A stretch of DNA of 64,000 nt from Streptomyces sp. Edi4. Its GTDB lineage: Bacteria > Actinomycetota > Actinomycetes > Streptomycetales > Streptomycetaceae. Location of the stretch: positions 3,472,001 to 3,536,000 of the forward strand of contig NZ_JBEJGY010000004.1 in assembly GCF_040253615.1 (NCBI RefSeq), written 5' to 3'. Below are positions 24,952 to 32,780 of this stretch, piece by piece (within the stretch, counting starts at the first letter, position 1; every line of letters starts with the position of its first letter). The notes under the pieces are model-generated. The model did not search any database. It was given only the letters and a program-made list of their open reading frames with translations, and was not told where the DNA came from. The translations under genes were made by a program, and so were the position numbers.

Positions 24952-26435
24952 TCGCGGTGTTCCAGTTCGGCGGTCACCCGGCAGTGCGCGTTGGCGATGC
25001 CATAGGGAACGATGACTTCGACCTCGCCTCCCGGCTCGCCCGACCGGAGGACCATGTTCCTGCTGGCGAGGGCGGCCATGAGGTCCTGGTTCGGGTCCAA
25101 GCCGAGATGCGCTTTCACCAGGCGCGCTGACGCCAAAGGCGAGGCGAACCCGAGCGCCGCGTAGTCGATGCCGGTCAGGTCGTACGCGCGCATGTTGGGC
25201 GTGGCGATCTCCAGCAGCACGCCTCCCGGATTCAGATAGCCGCGGGCATGGGCTTGTGTCGTCGCCAGGTACATGCCCCTCCAGCCATCCTCCGCGCGGG
25301 AATCGCCGATCGAGAAGTTCCGTCCGGCTCCTTCGCCCCATCCCGCCTGGCGAGAGCGGAGGACCGACTTGTAATGCACTCCGGCCACGGAGACGATGCG
25401 CGGGGAGCCGATCTGCTCAAGGAGCGCGGCGGTGGTCTCGGTCCGCCTCTCGTAGGCGTCGGGCGTCGTCTTGGGGATCCTGCCGCCGGTCGTCCTGTGG
25501 ACCAGCTTTCCATCCGGTGTGCACAGGACGTCTGCCTTTTTGACCACGCTCCCCTGATACCACAACGCGTACGACGAGCCGGTCTCGTCGTAGTACTCCA
25601 GGTCTCCCTGGTTCACCGTGAGGCTGAAGCCGTCCTCCGTGGTGACCTCCTGCTTCGCGTCCGATGTCGTGTAGATCTCTCCGTAGGCATCGAAGAAGGG
25701 CACCGTGTTCTCTTCTTCGGCGCGCTGCACGAAGAATTCGGCTCGCGCCGCGCCGTGCCCGGTCTGCCCCGCCGCGGCGGTCCGATCCTGCCGCGCCAGC
25801 GGCGCCCGCATGACCGCGGTGGCGTTGGCCTCTGCGGCCCGCTCGAAGGTGTCCGACGGGTCGGACACCTTCAGCCCGGACCCGTTGTCGGTGCCTGCGA
25901 CGGGCCCTTTGCGCTGCTGGATGACGTGGGTGAGTTCGTGAGCGAGGGTGTGCTTGTCCGCGCCGCCGGAGCCTACGACGACGTGGTTGCCCGAGGTGTA
26001 CGCGCGAGCGCCGATCTCAGTGGCGGACGCCTTGGCGGCGCTGTCGTTGTGGATGCGGACGTCGGAGAAGTCGGCCCTCAGACGGGTCTCCATCTCGGTG
26101 CGCGTCGCCTCGTCCATGGGCTTGCCGCTGGTGCGCAGGACGTCCTGGACGGCAGCCCGTTGCACCGCGGGCCGCTCAGCCTGCTGGTGCCCGCATCCGG
26201 CACCGTGTTGGTGCTCTTCCCGCGCCCAGGAGTGCCCGGCCTGGCGGAGCATCTGGACCACTGCCGCGTTACCGGCCGTGCTCTGGAGCGCGAGGGCACC
26301 CGGGGCCGTTTCCTTGCCCTTGGCCGGAACCCGCTCGTGGGCCGGGGGACGCCGGGTCTTTGCAGCGTGTGACTGCGCTGGGTCGTGGCTGTGCACGGGT
26401 CTCTCTTCCTGAGCGGTGGTTTCCTCCCCCTGCAT
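24948..26435 (-). CDS. DUF4157 protein with ADP-ribosyltransferase-like C-terminus
   Basis: 495 residues. An N-terminal ~90-residue disordered region leads into DUF4157 (about 95-185), with the metalloprotease-like HELTH at about 166-170 and the family phrase HELTHVIQQ. After a variable middle, the C-terminal ~120 residues (GRNFSIGDS, GMYLATTQAHARGYL, VLLEIATPNMRAYDL) resemble the conserved core of RES/ADP-ribosyltransferase toxin domains. DUF4157 is known from cargo of extracellular contractile injection systems, where it marks effectors. No such system is in this window. A toxin role is therefore inference, and no immunity gene is recognised. It is flanked by insertion-sequence debris on both sides. 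Confidence 0.75.
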   Translation of the reverse strand: MQGEETTAQEERPVHSHDPAQSHAAKTRRPPAHERVPAKGKETAPGALALQSTAGNAAVVQMLRQAGHSWAREEHQHGAGCGHQQAERPAVQRAAVQDVLRTSGKPMDEATRTEMETRLRADFSDVRIHNDSAAKASATEIGARAYTSGNHVVVGSGGADKHTLAHELTHVIQQRKGPVAGTDNGSGLKVSDPSDTFERAAEANATAVMRAPLARQDRTAAAGQTGHGAARAEFFVQRAEEENTVPFFDAYGEIYTTSDAKQEVTTEDGFSLTVNQGDLEYYDETGSSYALWYQGSVVKKADVLCTPDGKLVHRTTGGRIPKTTPDAYERRTETTAALLEQIGSPRIVSVAGVHYKSVLRSRQAGWGEGAGRNFSIGDSRAEDGWRGMYLATTQAHARGYLNPGGVLLEIATPNMRAYDLTGIDYAALGFASPLASARLVKAHLGLDPNQDLMAALASRNMVLRSGEPGGEVEVIVPYGIANAHCRVTAELEHRD

Positions 26436-26839
26436 ACGTGCCCGTGGCCGCCCAGGTCAGGTACGCAAGGGCAGAGTTGAAGGCAGAAGGACGTGCGTGT
26501 ACGGGCCGTGTCCGGCGCGACCTTCAGCCGACGCGACACCCCCATGAGGAGTGGCCTTCGGCGCACTCCCACACGATCCGTGCCCGTTACGCCAATGCCT
26601 GCGCCCTCGAACAGCACCGCAACCGACCCCCGGGTGTGTCAACTTGACGGCTGATCCTGGTTGTTGAGTCATCGCTGGTCAGTGGGGGTGAGGCGGCCAT
26701 CGAAGGCACTCTGGAAGGCGTTCGGGGGCGCCTTCCAGCGCATCGTCCAGCGGCGCCGGCCCTTGCCCGGTCGGGTCCAGGCTTCTCGCGCCGTTCCCCG
26801 CGCCCCCGACAGGGCTCATGCTGGCCCACCCGGCATACC
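26436..26839. other. Intergenic region with IS and repeat fragments
   Basis: The first ~200 bases form the upstream region of the DUF4157 gene; no convincing operator was seen. From about 26664 the segment holds a transposase-like C-terminal fragment on the minus strand. From about 26785 it holds a degenerate copy of the GTTCCCCGCGCCCC dispersed repeat (R3). Confidence 0.5.
26664..26770 (-). pseudogene. Possible transposase C-terminal fragment
   Basis: The minus strand reads RRWTMRWKAPPNAFQSAF, then DGRLTPTDQR and a stop. The WKxPxxxF pattern near a C-terminus is typical of IS30/IS3-type transposases. Only about 30 residues survive, so the family is uncertain. Confidence 0.3.
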
Positions 26840-28027
26840 TCAGCCCGCCCGGCGGCGCGCGCCCCCGTCGAACAGGCCCGCCCGCTCGGCGGCGTGGCCG
26901 CGCAGACGGTGGGCCGGCCCGAAGAGCAGGTCGTCAGCCGCAGCCCGCTTGAAGTAGAGGTGCGCCTCGTGCTCCCAAGTGAAGCCGATCCCCCCATGCA
27001 ACTGCACGGCCTCCGCCGCGACCGACCGCGACGCGTCCAGCCCCTGAGCCAGCGCGAGAGCGCCCGCGTCGGGATCCCAGGCCGCGTAGTAGGCCGCCGA
27101 CCGCGCCGCCTGCACCTGGACGTACAGGTCGGCGAGCCGGTGCTTGACCGCCTGGAAGGACCCGATGGCCCGCCCGAACTGTTCGCGTTCCTTGACGTAC
27201 GCCACCGTCCGCTCCAGCGCCTCACTCGCGGCCCCGACGGCCTCGGCCGCGAGGCAGGCGGCGGCGGTGCGCCCGACGCCGGCGAGCGCGACGGCGGGAT
27301 CGGGACCGTCCGCGCCGCCCAGCAACTCACCCTCAACCTCCCGCAGCTGTACCCGCGCCTGGGTACGTGTCTCATCCACAGTGGTCTGGCGGATGCGGCG
27401 CAGGCCGGCCGCGTCGCCGGGTACGACGAAGAACAGGATGCGGCTGCGGGCGTATCCGCCGGCGTGCGCGGCGACCACGAGCAACTGGGCACTGTGCCCG
27501 TCGAGCACCTGCGTGGCCTCCCCGTACAGCCGCCAGCCGCCGTCCGGCGACCGCCCGGCCTGGATGCCACCGGCCCGGCCGCCCCCGGCCCACGCGCCGT
27601 CCGCGCCCCCGCCGGTCAGGCCGAGCGCCGGCGCGAGCCCGGCGCCGGGCACCACGAGGGTGGCGGTCCGCTCGCCCCGGGCGATCAGGGGGAGCAGGGC
27701 GGCCTTCTGGGCCCCGCTCCCCAGGGCCGCGACGAGCGGCGCGGCGAGCACGGCGGTGGCGAGCAGCGGGGAGGGCAGCAGAGCGCGGCCCGTCTCCTCG
27801 CAGGCCAGGGCGAGTTCGGTCGGCGTGCACCCCGCTCCCCCGTACTCCTCGGGCAGCGCGAGCCCCACGAGCCCGAGCTCACCACAGAGCCGTCTCCAGA
27901 GCGCGGCGTCATGACCGGCCGGGGTGCGCACCGCGTTCTTGACGTCCTGTGGGCCGCAGTGCTTGGCGAGCACTTCACGCAGGGTGCGGCGGATCTCGTC
28001 CTGCTCCGCGGTGAAGGCGGCGTCCAT
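26840..28027 (-). CDS. Acyl-CoA dehydrogenase
   Basis: 395 residues, introducing a double bond next to the CoA ester using FAD and passing electrons to ETF. The N-terminal helices (FTAEQDEIRRTLREVLAKH, GLALPEEYGGAG), the EREQFGRAIGSFQAVKHRLADL segment and the C-terminal LHGGIGFTWEHEAHLYFKRA are all typical. The family resembles FadE proteins of steroid side-chain degradation, in which subunits often work as hetero-oligomers. A CTGAC palindrome lies 36 bases upstream of the start, sharing a ~140-base divergent gap with the thiolase-like gene. Confidence 0.85.
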   Translation of the reverse strand: MDAAFTAEQDEIRRTLREVLAKHCGPQDVKNAVRTPAGHDAALWRRLCGELGLVGLALPEEYGGAGCTPTELALACEETGRALLPSPLLATAVLAAPLVAALGSGAQKAALLPLIARGERTATLVVPGAGLAPALGLTGGGADGAWAGGGRAGGIQAGRSPDGGWRLYGEATQVLDGHSAQLLVVAAHAGGYARSRILFFVVPGDAAGLRRIRQTTVDETRTQARVQLREVEGELLGGADGPDPAVALAGVGRTAAACLAAEAVGAASEALERTVAYVKEREQFGRAIGSFQAVKHRLADLYVQVQAARSAAYYAAWDPDAGALALAQGLDASRSVAAEAVQLHGGIGFTWEHEAHLYFKRAAADDLLFGPAHRLRGHAAERAGLFDGGARRRAG

Positions 28028-28062
28028 CGGCGGGCTCCTCCCCCAGAGGCAACGCCTCTGCT

Positions 28063-28077
28063 CTGACGGGCCGTCAT
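28063..28077. promoter_or_regulatory. CTGAC-type operator, site 5
   Basis: CTGACGGGCCGTCAT, one terminal mismatch, 36 bases upstream of the acyl-CoA dehydrogenase start. Confidence 0.6.
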
Positions 28078-28148
28078 GTTAGGGGTGCCAAACCCAAATG
28101 CCCAGGGTTGAACGGCGGTTGGCCGCCCGCTTCCGTACCCGCCGCGAC

Positions 28149-28163
28149 CTGACGTACCGTCAG
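28149..28163. promoter_or_regulatory. CTGAC-type operator, site 6
   Basis: CTGACGTACCGTCAG is a perfect palindrome ending four bases before the ATG of the thiolase-like gene. This position leaves no room for a ribosome site, implying a leaderless transcript or a downstream start. Confidence 0.7.
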
Positions 28164-28167
28164 ATCC

Positions 28168-29415
28168 ATGTCTCGGCCACCAGTACAACCAACGCTCCCA
28201 CCACCGCCACGGCCATCGCCACCCTCATCACCGCCACCGCCCCGCGTCGCGCGCCACCCGCGCAAGGTGGCCATCGTGGGTGTCGCGCTGTCCGACAGCG
28301 GGCGGGTGGACGACGCGACCCCGTACGCCCTGCACGCCCAGGCCGCCCGGCGCGCGCTCGCCGACTCGGGGCTGGACCGGAGCGTCATCGACGGGTTCGG
28401 CTCGGCCGGGCTCGGCACCCTCGCGCCGGTGGAGGTCGCCGAGTACCTGGGGCTCAGGCCGACCTGGGTGGACTCCACCGCCGTCGGGGGCGCGACCTGG
28501 GAGGTCATGGCCGCGCACGCCGCCGAGGCGATCGCGGCGGGCCACGCGCGCGCCGTGCTTCTCGTGTACGGGTCGACCGCGCGCGCCGACATCAAGGCGG
28601 GCCGGCGCACGGCGAACCTCTCCTTCGGCAGCCGGGGCCCGCTCCAGTTCGAGGTGCCATACGGTCACACGCTGATCGCCAAGTACGCGATGGCCGCGCG
28701 CCGCCACATGCACCAATTCGGCACGACGCTGGAGCAGTTGGCGGAGGTGGCGGTGCAGGCGCGGGCGAACGCGGCCACCAATCCGCAGGCGATGTTCCGC
28801 GACCCGATCACGGTGGACGAGGTGCTGTCCGGCCCGATGATCGCGGACCCGTTCACCAAGCTGCACTGCTGCGTGCGTTCCGACGGGGGGTGCGCGGTGC
28901 TGCTCGCAGCCGAGGAGTACGTACCGGACACGGCCAAGTCGCCGGTGTGGGTGCTGGGTTCGGGCACATCGGTCTCGCACACGACGATGTCGCAGTGGCC
29001 GGACTTCACGGTGTCACCTGCGGCGGTGTCGGGACGCCTGGCCTTCGAGCGGGCGGGGGTGCGGCCGGGCGACGTGCACCTGGCCGAGATCTATGACGCG
29101 TTCACCTATATGACCCTGGTGACGCTGGAGGATCTGGGGTTCTGCGCGAAGGGCGAGGGGGGCACGTTCGTGGAGAAGGGCCGGCTGCTGCGGGACGGGG
29201 CGTTGCCGGTCAACACGGACGGCGGCGGCCTCTCGGCGTGCCATCCCGGGATGCGGGGGTTGTTCCTGCTGGTGGAGGCGGTACGGCAGCTGCGCGGGGA
29301 GGGAGGCGCGGGCCAGGTACGCAGACCGGGCGGCGCGCTGCCGGAGATCGCGGTGGCGTCGGGCACGGGGGGCTGGTTCTGCTCCTCCGGGACGGTGGTG
29401 CTGGGGCGGGGGTGA
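28168..29415 (+). CDS. Thiolase-like / lipid-transfer protein
   Basis: 415 residues of the SCP-x thiolase-like family. The first ~30 residues are a Pro/Ser-rich extension (PPPPRPSPPSSPPPP) before the fold begins at KVAIVGVALSD, so the true start may lie downstream; a GTG in KVAIVG is an alternative. The usual thiolase cysteine region reads GGATWEVMAA and lacks Cys. The C-terminal part has EIYDAFT and a SACHPG motif, in contrast to the Ltp2-like protein at 14580 with its SEAYVHG. It could be a thiolase-like partner or aldolase for another CoA ester. A DUF35 partner is available at 33461-33985. Confidence 0.8.
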   Translation: MSRPPVQPTLPPPPRPSPPSSPPPPRVARHPRKVAIVGVALSDSGRVDDATPYALHAQAARRALADSGLDRSVIDGFGSAGLGTLAPVEVAEYLGLRPTWVDSTAVGGATWEVMAAHAAEAIAAGHARAVLLVYGSTARADIKAGRRTANLSFGSRGPLQFEVPYGHTLIAKYAMAARRHMHQFGTTLEQLAEVAVQARANAATNPQAMFRDPITVDEVLSGPMIADPFTKLHCCVRSDGGCAVLLAAEEYVPDTAKSPVWVLGSGTSVSHTTMSQWPDFTVSPAAVSGRLAFERAGVRPGDVHLAEIYDAFTYMTLVTLEDLGFCAKGEGGTFVEKGRLLRDGALPVNTDGGGLSACHPGMRGLFLLVEAVRQLRGEGGAGQVRRPGGALPEIAVASGTGGWFCSSGTVVLGRG

Positions 29416-29546
29416 GGGGCCCTGCGGGGTTACCGCACTCGCACCCGCATCCACTTCTCTTGCAGCCTCGTCCTGTTCTGCGAAAAGGGCGCCGCACAGC
29501 TCACCGACGTCCCCGCTCGCGCACCGGGGACGCGCAGGGGCGCGAT

Positions 29547-30728
29547 TCAGAGAGCGATCCCGGACAGCTTCGACAAACGCAGCAGCTCAGGATTGCTGCG
29601 TCGGTGCAGGGACGATACGACCCGGAAGACCTCTCGCCCCATGGGGTGAATGCGAGCCATCTGCGGTGCCGCCTCCCACGCCATCGTCAAATTCTCCAAC
29701 GCCGCGTCACGGTCGCCCACGTCAAGCTGCGCCCGCGCCATGTTGATTCGTGTTGGAGCAATTCGTGTCGGTGGCAACCCCCGCAATACCGCGTCAATGC
29801 CCTCGGCTGCGCTCAGCGCCTCGTGGGGCTCGCCCAGGTCCAAACGGGTAGCCAGCACGTGCGTCGCCGTGTTCTGCGGACCGAAAATCATGTGATGGCG
29901 GTTCCAGTCGCGATCGAACCACTCGGCCGCAACACTGGCTGACGCGATGTGCCGCTCCGCCTCTCGCCGCCCCTCTGCCTTGTCCGTAAGACGACCCGCG
30001 AGCGTCATGCCGCGTAGATTCAGTACCCCCACCGCGAAGGCGCGCTCCTGACCCGACAGGGCCGTCTGAGCGGCAGCGATGGCGCGGTCGACGATGATCA
30101 GTCCACTCTCGAAATCTCCGTCGTTGAGATACGTACCCGCCCGATCCCGTGCGGCGAGGGCCGCGCCGAGTGGATTCGTCTGCTGCTCAATGGCCCAGCG
30201 CTGACGAGTGACTGCCAGCTCCGCCATGTCCATCCAGCGGTGCCGCGCGGCAAGCCAGTACACCGTGCTGTACACATCCGAGAGTGTCGCCCAGGCGGCC
30301 GGGGTATTCGCAGCGTGAGCGTGAACCGTGGCGTCCCTGAGCAGCTTCGGCAGCATTCTGACGAGCCGGGACATCTGTACGTCGTCACGAAGGCGCCCAG
30401 CAGTCTCCAGGGCGGCCGCGACCTGCTCCTCCCGCACGGCCGGCCGGCCAGGCAGGTCGTAGTCCCGCACAGCCGAACGCAAGGCTGACAGGTGGGCCTC
30501 CGCATCCTGGGTCATATCGGCCCTGCCCAGGATTTGCGCCATGGTCAGCCCAAGAGGCCTGGCAAGGGCTGCGGCAACGGCAGGCGTCAGGGTCCTGTCC
30601 CCTACCTCGATTTTCGACAGCAGGGAGACAGAGACGCTTGCCTTCCGCGCGAGGAACGCCTGGGACCATCCGCGCGCCTTGCGTAGTACAGCGAGGTTGG
30701 CTCCGGGCGGGAGTTCCGTCGTGCTCAT
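29547..30728 (-). CDS. XRE regulator with TPR-like C-terminal domain
   Basis: 393 residues. The helix-turn-helix occupies about residues 10-65 (LAVLRKARGWSQAFLARKASVSVSLLSKIE broken here, then VGDRTLTPAVAAALARPLG). The rest is an all-helical, TPR-like region typical of peptide-sensing or partner-binding regulators. It is divergent from a tightly coupled operon of small genes starting at 30891. Two pairs of direct repeats (ATGGTCAC, 14-bp spaced; TGTGCAA, 11-bp spaced) lie between them and are candidate binding sites. Regulation of the neighbouring operon is inferred from this layout. Confidence 0.85.
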   Translation of the reverse strand: MSTTELPPGANLAVLRKARGWSQAFLARKASVSVSLLSKIEVGDRTLTPAVAAALARPLGLTMAQILGRADMTQDAEAHLSALRSAVRDYDLPGRPAVREEQVAAALETAGRLRDDVQMSRLVRMLPKLLRDATVHAHAANTPAAWATLSDVYSTVYWLAARHRWMDMAELAVTRQRWAIEQQTNPLGAALAARDRAGTYLNDGDFESGLIIVDRAIAAAQTALSGQERAFAVGVLNLRGMTLAGRLTDKAEGRREAERHIASASVAAEWFDRDWNRHHMIFGPQNTATHVLATRLDLGEPHEALSAAEGIDAVLRGLPPTRIAPTRINMARAQLDVGDRDAALENLTMAWEAAPQMARIHPMGREVFRVVSSLHRRSNPELLRLSKLSGIAL

Positions 30729-30749
30729 GGGTTCATTCTTCCTCGGACG

Positions 30750-30816
30750 ATGGTCACCAATCCATGGTCACAAGCGATAACTCTGCCCGCACTTTCTGTG
30801 TGCAAACTCTGTGCAA
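30750..30816. promoter_or_regulatory. Direct-repeat operators between XRE gene and operon
   Basis: ATGGTCAC occurs at 30750-30757 and 30764-30771. TGTGCAA occurs at 30799-30805 and 30810-30816, exactly 11 bases apart. The region is clearly AT-richer than its surroundings and serves two divergent promoters, so it is the likely control region of the XRE-linked operon. Confidence 0.5.
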
Positions 30817-30890
30817 GTCCCTTGGCTGCTACGGGCGTTGACTGTATTCGAACCGAGTCAGTCGCCGATGATGCGGACAGGGTGGAAGCG

Positions 30891-31133
30891 ATGAGACAGG
30901 CGTCGAAGTGGGTGCCCGGTACTGCGGTGTTCGACAGCGGTAGTCAGATGGTCGCTGTCGTACAAGAGCAGCAAGGATCCAGGGTGACCTTGAAACGACC
31001 CTCCGGACTCCGTTGGGACACTCGCGCTGTTGCGATTCGTGCAGCAACGGACAGGGAACTGCTCCAGCTCAAGGCGCTGGCGAGGCACAGCCGCAACGCG
31101 CGAGCGCTCTCCGCCATCGGCAGCAGGAGATGA
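30891..31133 (+). CDS. Small hypothetical protein
   Basis: 80 residues from an ATG preceded by GGGTGGAAGCG. It reads MRQASKWVPGTAVFDSGSQ, then VAVVQEQQGSRVTLKRPSG, resembling a small beta-barrel, with a basic helical end (LLQLKALARHSRNARALSA). It overlaps the next gene by ATGA. It is the first gene of the operon divergent from the XRE regulator. I recall similar small proteins beside XRE regulators in Streptomyces, but no function. Confidence 0.7.
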   Translation: MRQASKWVPGTAVFDSGSQMVAVVQEQQGSRVTLKRPSGLRWDTRAVAIRAATDRELLQLKALARHSRNARALSAIGSRR

Positions 31134-31267
31134 GCCGACTGCGCGGCCGAAGGAGCATCCCGGGAAAGGCCTTCTGGGGCGGGATCCTGGCTGTGCTGAC
31201 GTGGGGAACGGCTGTCGCCCTCCTCGCCCTGGCAGCCGCCGGAAGGCTTGCGCCCCCGAACCCATGA
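31130..31267 (+). CDS. Small single-pass membrane protein
   Basis: 45 residues: a basic N-terminus (MSRLRGRRSIPGKAF) and one hydrophobic helix (ILAVLTWGTAVALLALAAAG), then a short tail. It overlaps the gene on each side by ATGA, so translation is coupled. The membrane location is clear from the sequence; its role is unknown. Confidence 0.65.
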   Translation: MSRLRGRRSIPGKAFWGGILAVLTWGTAVALLALAAAGRLAPPNP

Positions 31268-31410
31268 GTTCCCACTACCAACCGGTGGAGCACCCCGGAA
31301 GGAAGCGGGTATGTACGCCCGACCAGGTACCCGGCAGCAAGCGTGAGAGCCGATCGGGCGAGCAAGTGCAGCGCACCACTCCACAGCAACAGGAGGAGAC
31401 GCACCCATGA
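31264..31410 (+). CDS. 48-residue hydrophilic peptide
   Basis: A polar, unstructured peptide (MSSHYQPVEHPGRKR, one Cys at ...RVCTPDQ, then a Gln/Thr-rich end QRTTPQQQEETHP). Both ends overlap neighbours by ATGA, which supports real translation. It has the size of a precursor peptide, but no leader or core can be recognised and no known RiPP maturation enzyme is adjacent. Confidence 0.55.
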   Translation: MSSHYQPVEHPGRKRVCTPDQVPGSKRESRSGEQVQRTTPQQQEETHP

Positions 31411-31889
31411 GCACAGCAGTCCAGACGCGGACCCGCGACCCGCGCATCATCCTCAACGCCGTACAGCGCCGCGTCCCGCACCTCGTCACGGACGTAGGGG
31501 TGACAGACCTTTGGGAGCGGGAGGTAGCGCTCCTGCTCCGGGACAGCGTGGAGGTTCCCAGCCTGGCCGGACGCATCCTCGGCCAGGGCATCGCGTACCT
31601 GATCACCGCCATGGAATGCCCCGGCGTGGACATGGGCGTCGGCAAGACCGTGGATGCGGGGGTCCATCAGCTCATCCTCGACACCCCTCTCTACTTCGCG
31701 CTGTGCGAGGAGTACAACGGCGGCCGGTACAAGCATCACGCCCCGCTGATCGAGCGCCGCCGGGACGGCACCGTTCTGCGCACGGCCCAGCTGTTGCGCA
31801 CGAACGGGTTCACCGTCGACGACGAGCTGTGGGCGGTGGACGCGTCCGACTGTTCGCCGTGCGACAACAAGGTCCCCGACAGCCACTGA
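31407..31889 (+). CDS. Conserved protein with HxxILDT / HH motif
   Basis: 160 residues. Notable segments are DVGVTDLWEREVALLLRDS, the His-containing VDAGVHQLILDTPLYFALC and YKHHAPLIE. The order H...ILDT..Y..LC....HH.P resembles the glycine-rich-domain (GRDP-like) proteins, whose function is poorly known. The conserved His residues suggest metal binding. The gene is coupled to the 48-residue peptide gene upstream and is followed by a strong hairpin before the methyltransferase. Confidence 0.6.
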   Translation: MSTAVQTRTRDPRIILNAVQRRVPHLVTDVGVTDLWEREVALLLRDSVEVPSLAGRILGQGIAYLITAMECPGVDMGVGKTVDAGVHQLILDTPLYFALCEEYNGGRYKHHAPLIERRRDGTVLRTAQLLRTNGFTVDDELWAVDASDCSPCDNKVPDSH

Positions 31890-31901
31890 CCCACCAGTAG
31901 A

Positions 31902-31941
31902 GTGCCCCCGCCCCCAGTCTCAGAGGGAGGGGCGGGGGCAC
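31902..31941 (+). terminator. 13-bp hairpin inside the operon
   Basis: GTGCCCCCGCCCC and its exact complement form a 13-bp stem with a 14-base loop between the HxxILDT gene and the methyltransferase. It would terminate or attenuate transcription into the methyltransferase gene. Confidence 0.7.
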
Positions 31942-31967
31942 GCTCGTCCTGACGCGGAGGAAACCAG

Positions 31968-32627
31968 TTGCCCGCACGCCACGACATCGACAGCGAACGC
32001 GAACTCTGGGACACCTTCGCCGAGAGTGCCAAGGACAAGGTGTTCGGCTCCGAACCCGCCTTCTGTTGGACCCAGTACTCCGGGCACGGGCCAGGACCCG
32101 AGTTGCTGGGCGATCCCGCGAGCGTGCTGGAGATCGGATGCGGAACCGGGCGGGCGCTCGCCTTCCTCGCGCAACGGGGAGTGAAGGCGACGGGTGTGGA
32201 CCTCTCACCCGTCATGGTCGCCAACACCAGCCGGCGTTGGGGCCCGTTGGGGGCCCGCTTCATCTGCGCCGAAGTGCTGGAGTACCTGAGCGGCAGCACG
32301 GACACGTACGACGCCGTTTACTCGATCTTCGGAGCTGTGTGGTTCACCCCTCCGGAGAAACTGCTCCCGCTGATCGCCGCGCGGCTGAACCCAGGTGGCG
32401 TTCTGGTGTTCTCCCATCCGCCGGCCATCCCCGGCGCGTACGGACCGCAGGGCATGTACAAGGGCGGCTTCGCCGGGAAGGCGATGTTCAGCTATCGCTA
32501 CAGCCATACTCCGCGCACGTGGCGGAACCTGCTGCTGAAGGCCGGGTTCAGCGACGTGGACGCGACGATCCTGGCCGCCCCCGAGCCCGGACACATCGGC
32601 ACGCTGGTGGTGCGTGCGGCTCTGTGA
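31968..32627 (+). CDS. Class I SAM-dependent methyltransferase
   Basis: 219 residues starting at a TTG; the start is set by GCGGAGGAAACCAG directly upstream. Motif I is VLEIGCGTGRALAF near residue 52, followed by VKATGVDLSPVMV, DAVYSIFGAVWF and the C-terminal LLLKAGFSDVDATIL. The fold is a Rossmann methyltransferase for a small molecule or peptide. It lies after a hairpin that may tune its expression relative to the small genes upstream. The substrate is unknown. Confidence 0.85.
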   Translation: MPARHDIDSERELWDTFAESAKDKVFGSEPAFCWTQYSGHGPGPELLGDPASVLEIGCGTGRALAFLAQRGVKATGVDLSPVMVANTSRRWGPLGARFICAEVLEYLSGSTDTYDAVYSIFGAVWFTPPEKLLPLIAARLNPGGVLVFSHPPAIPGAYGPQGMYKGGFAGKAMFSYRYSHTPRTWRNLLLKAGFSDVDATILAAPEPGHIGTLVVRAAL

Positions 32628-32780
32628 GGAGGGGCCGTACTCGGTCCGGTTGCCAGTGGGCGGAGGCGCTGGCTGAGGGGGAGCCTCAATCGGCGCGGGG
32701 GATCGGGTGGTCCGGGGTCCGGGGGCGTCCGGACGTGCCGCGCCACCCGCAGGGGCGGGCCGGGGCGGGAGGATGGGGGG

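Noticed and set aside
31264..31410. Calling the 48-residue peptide a RiPP precursor
   Set aside because: No recognisable leader, core or known maturation enzyme; size and coupling alone are insufficient.
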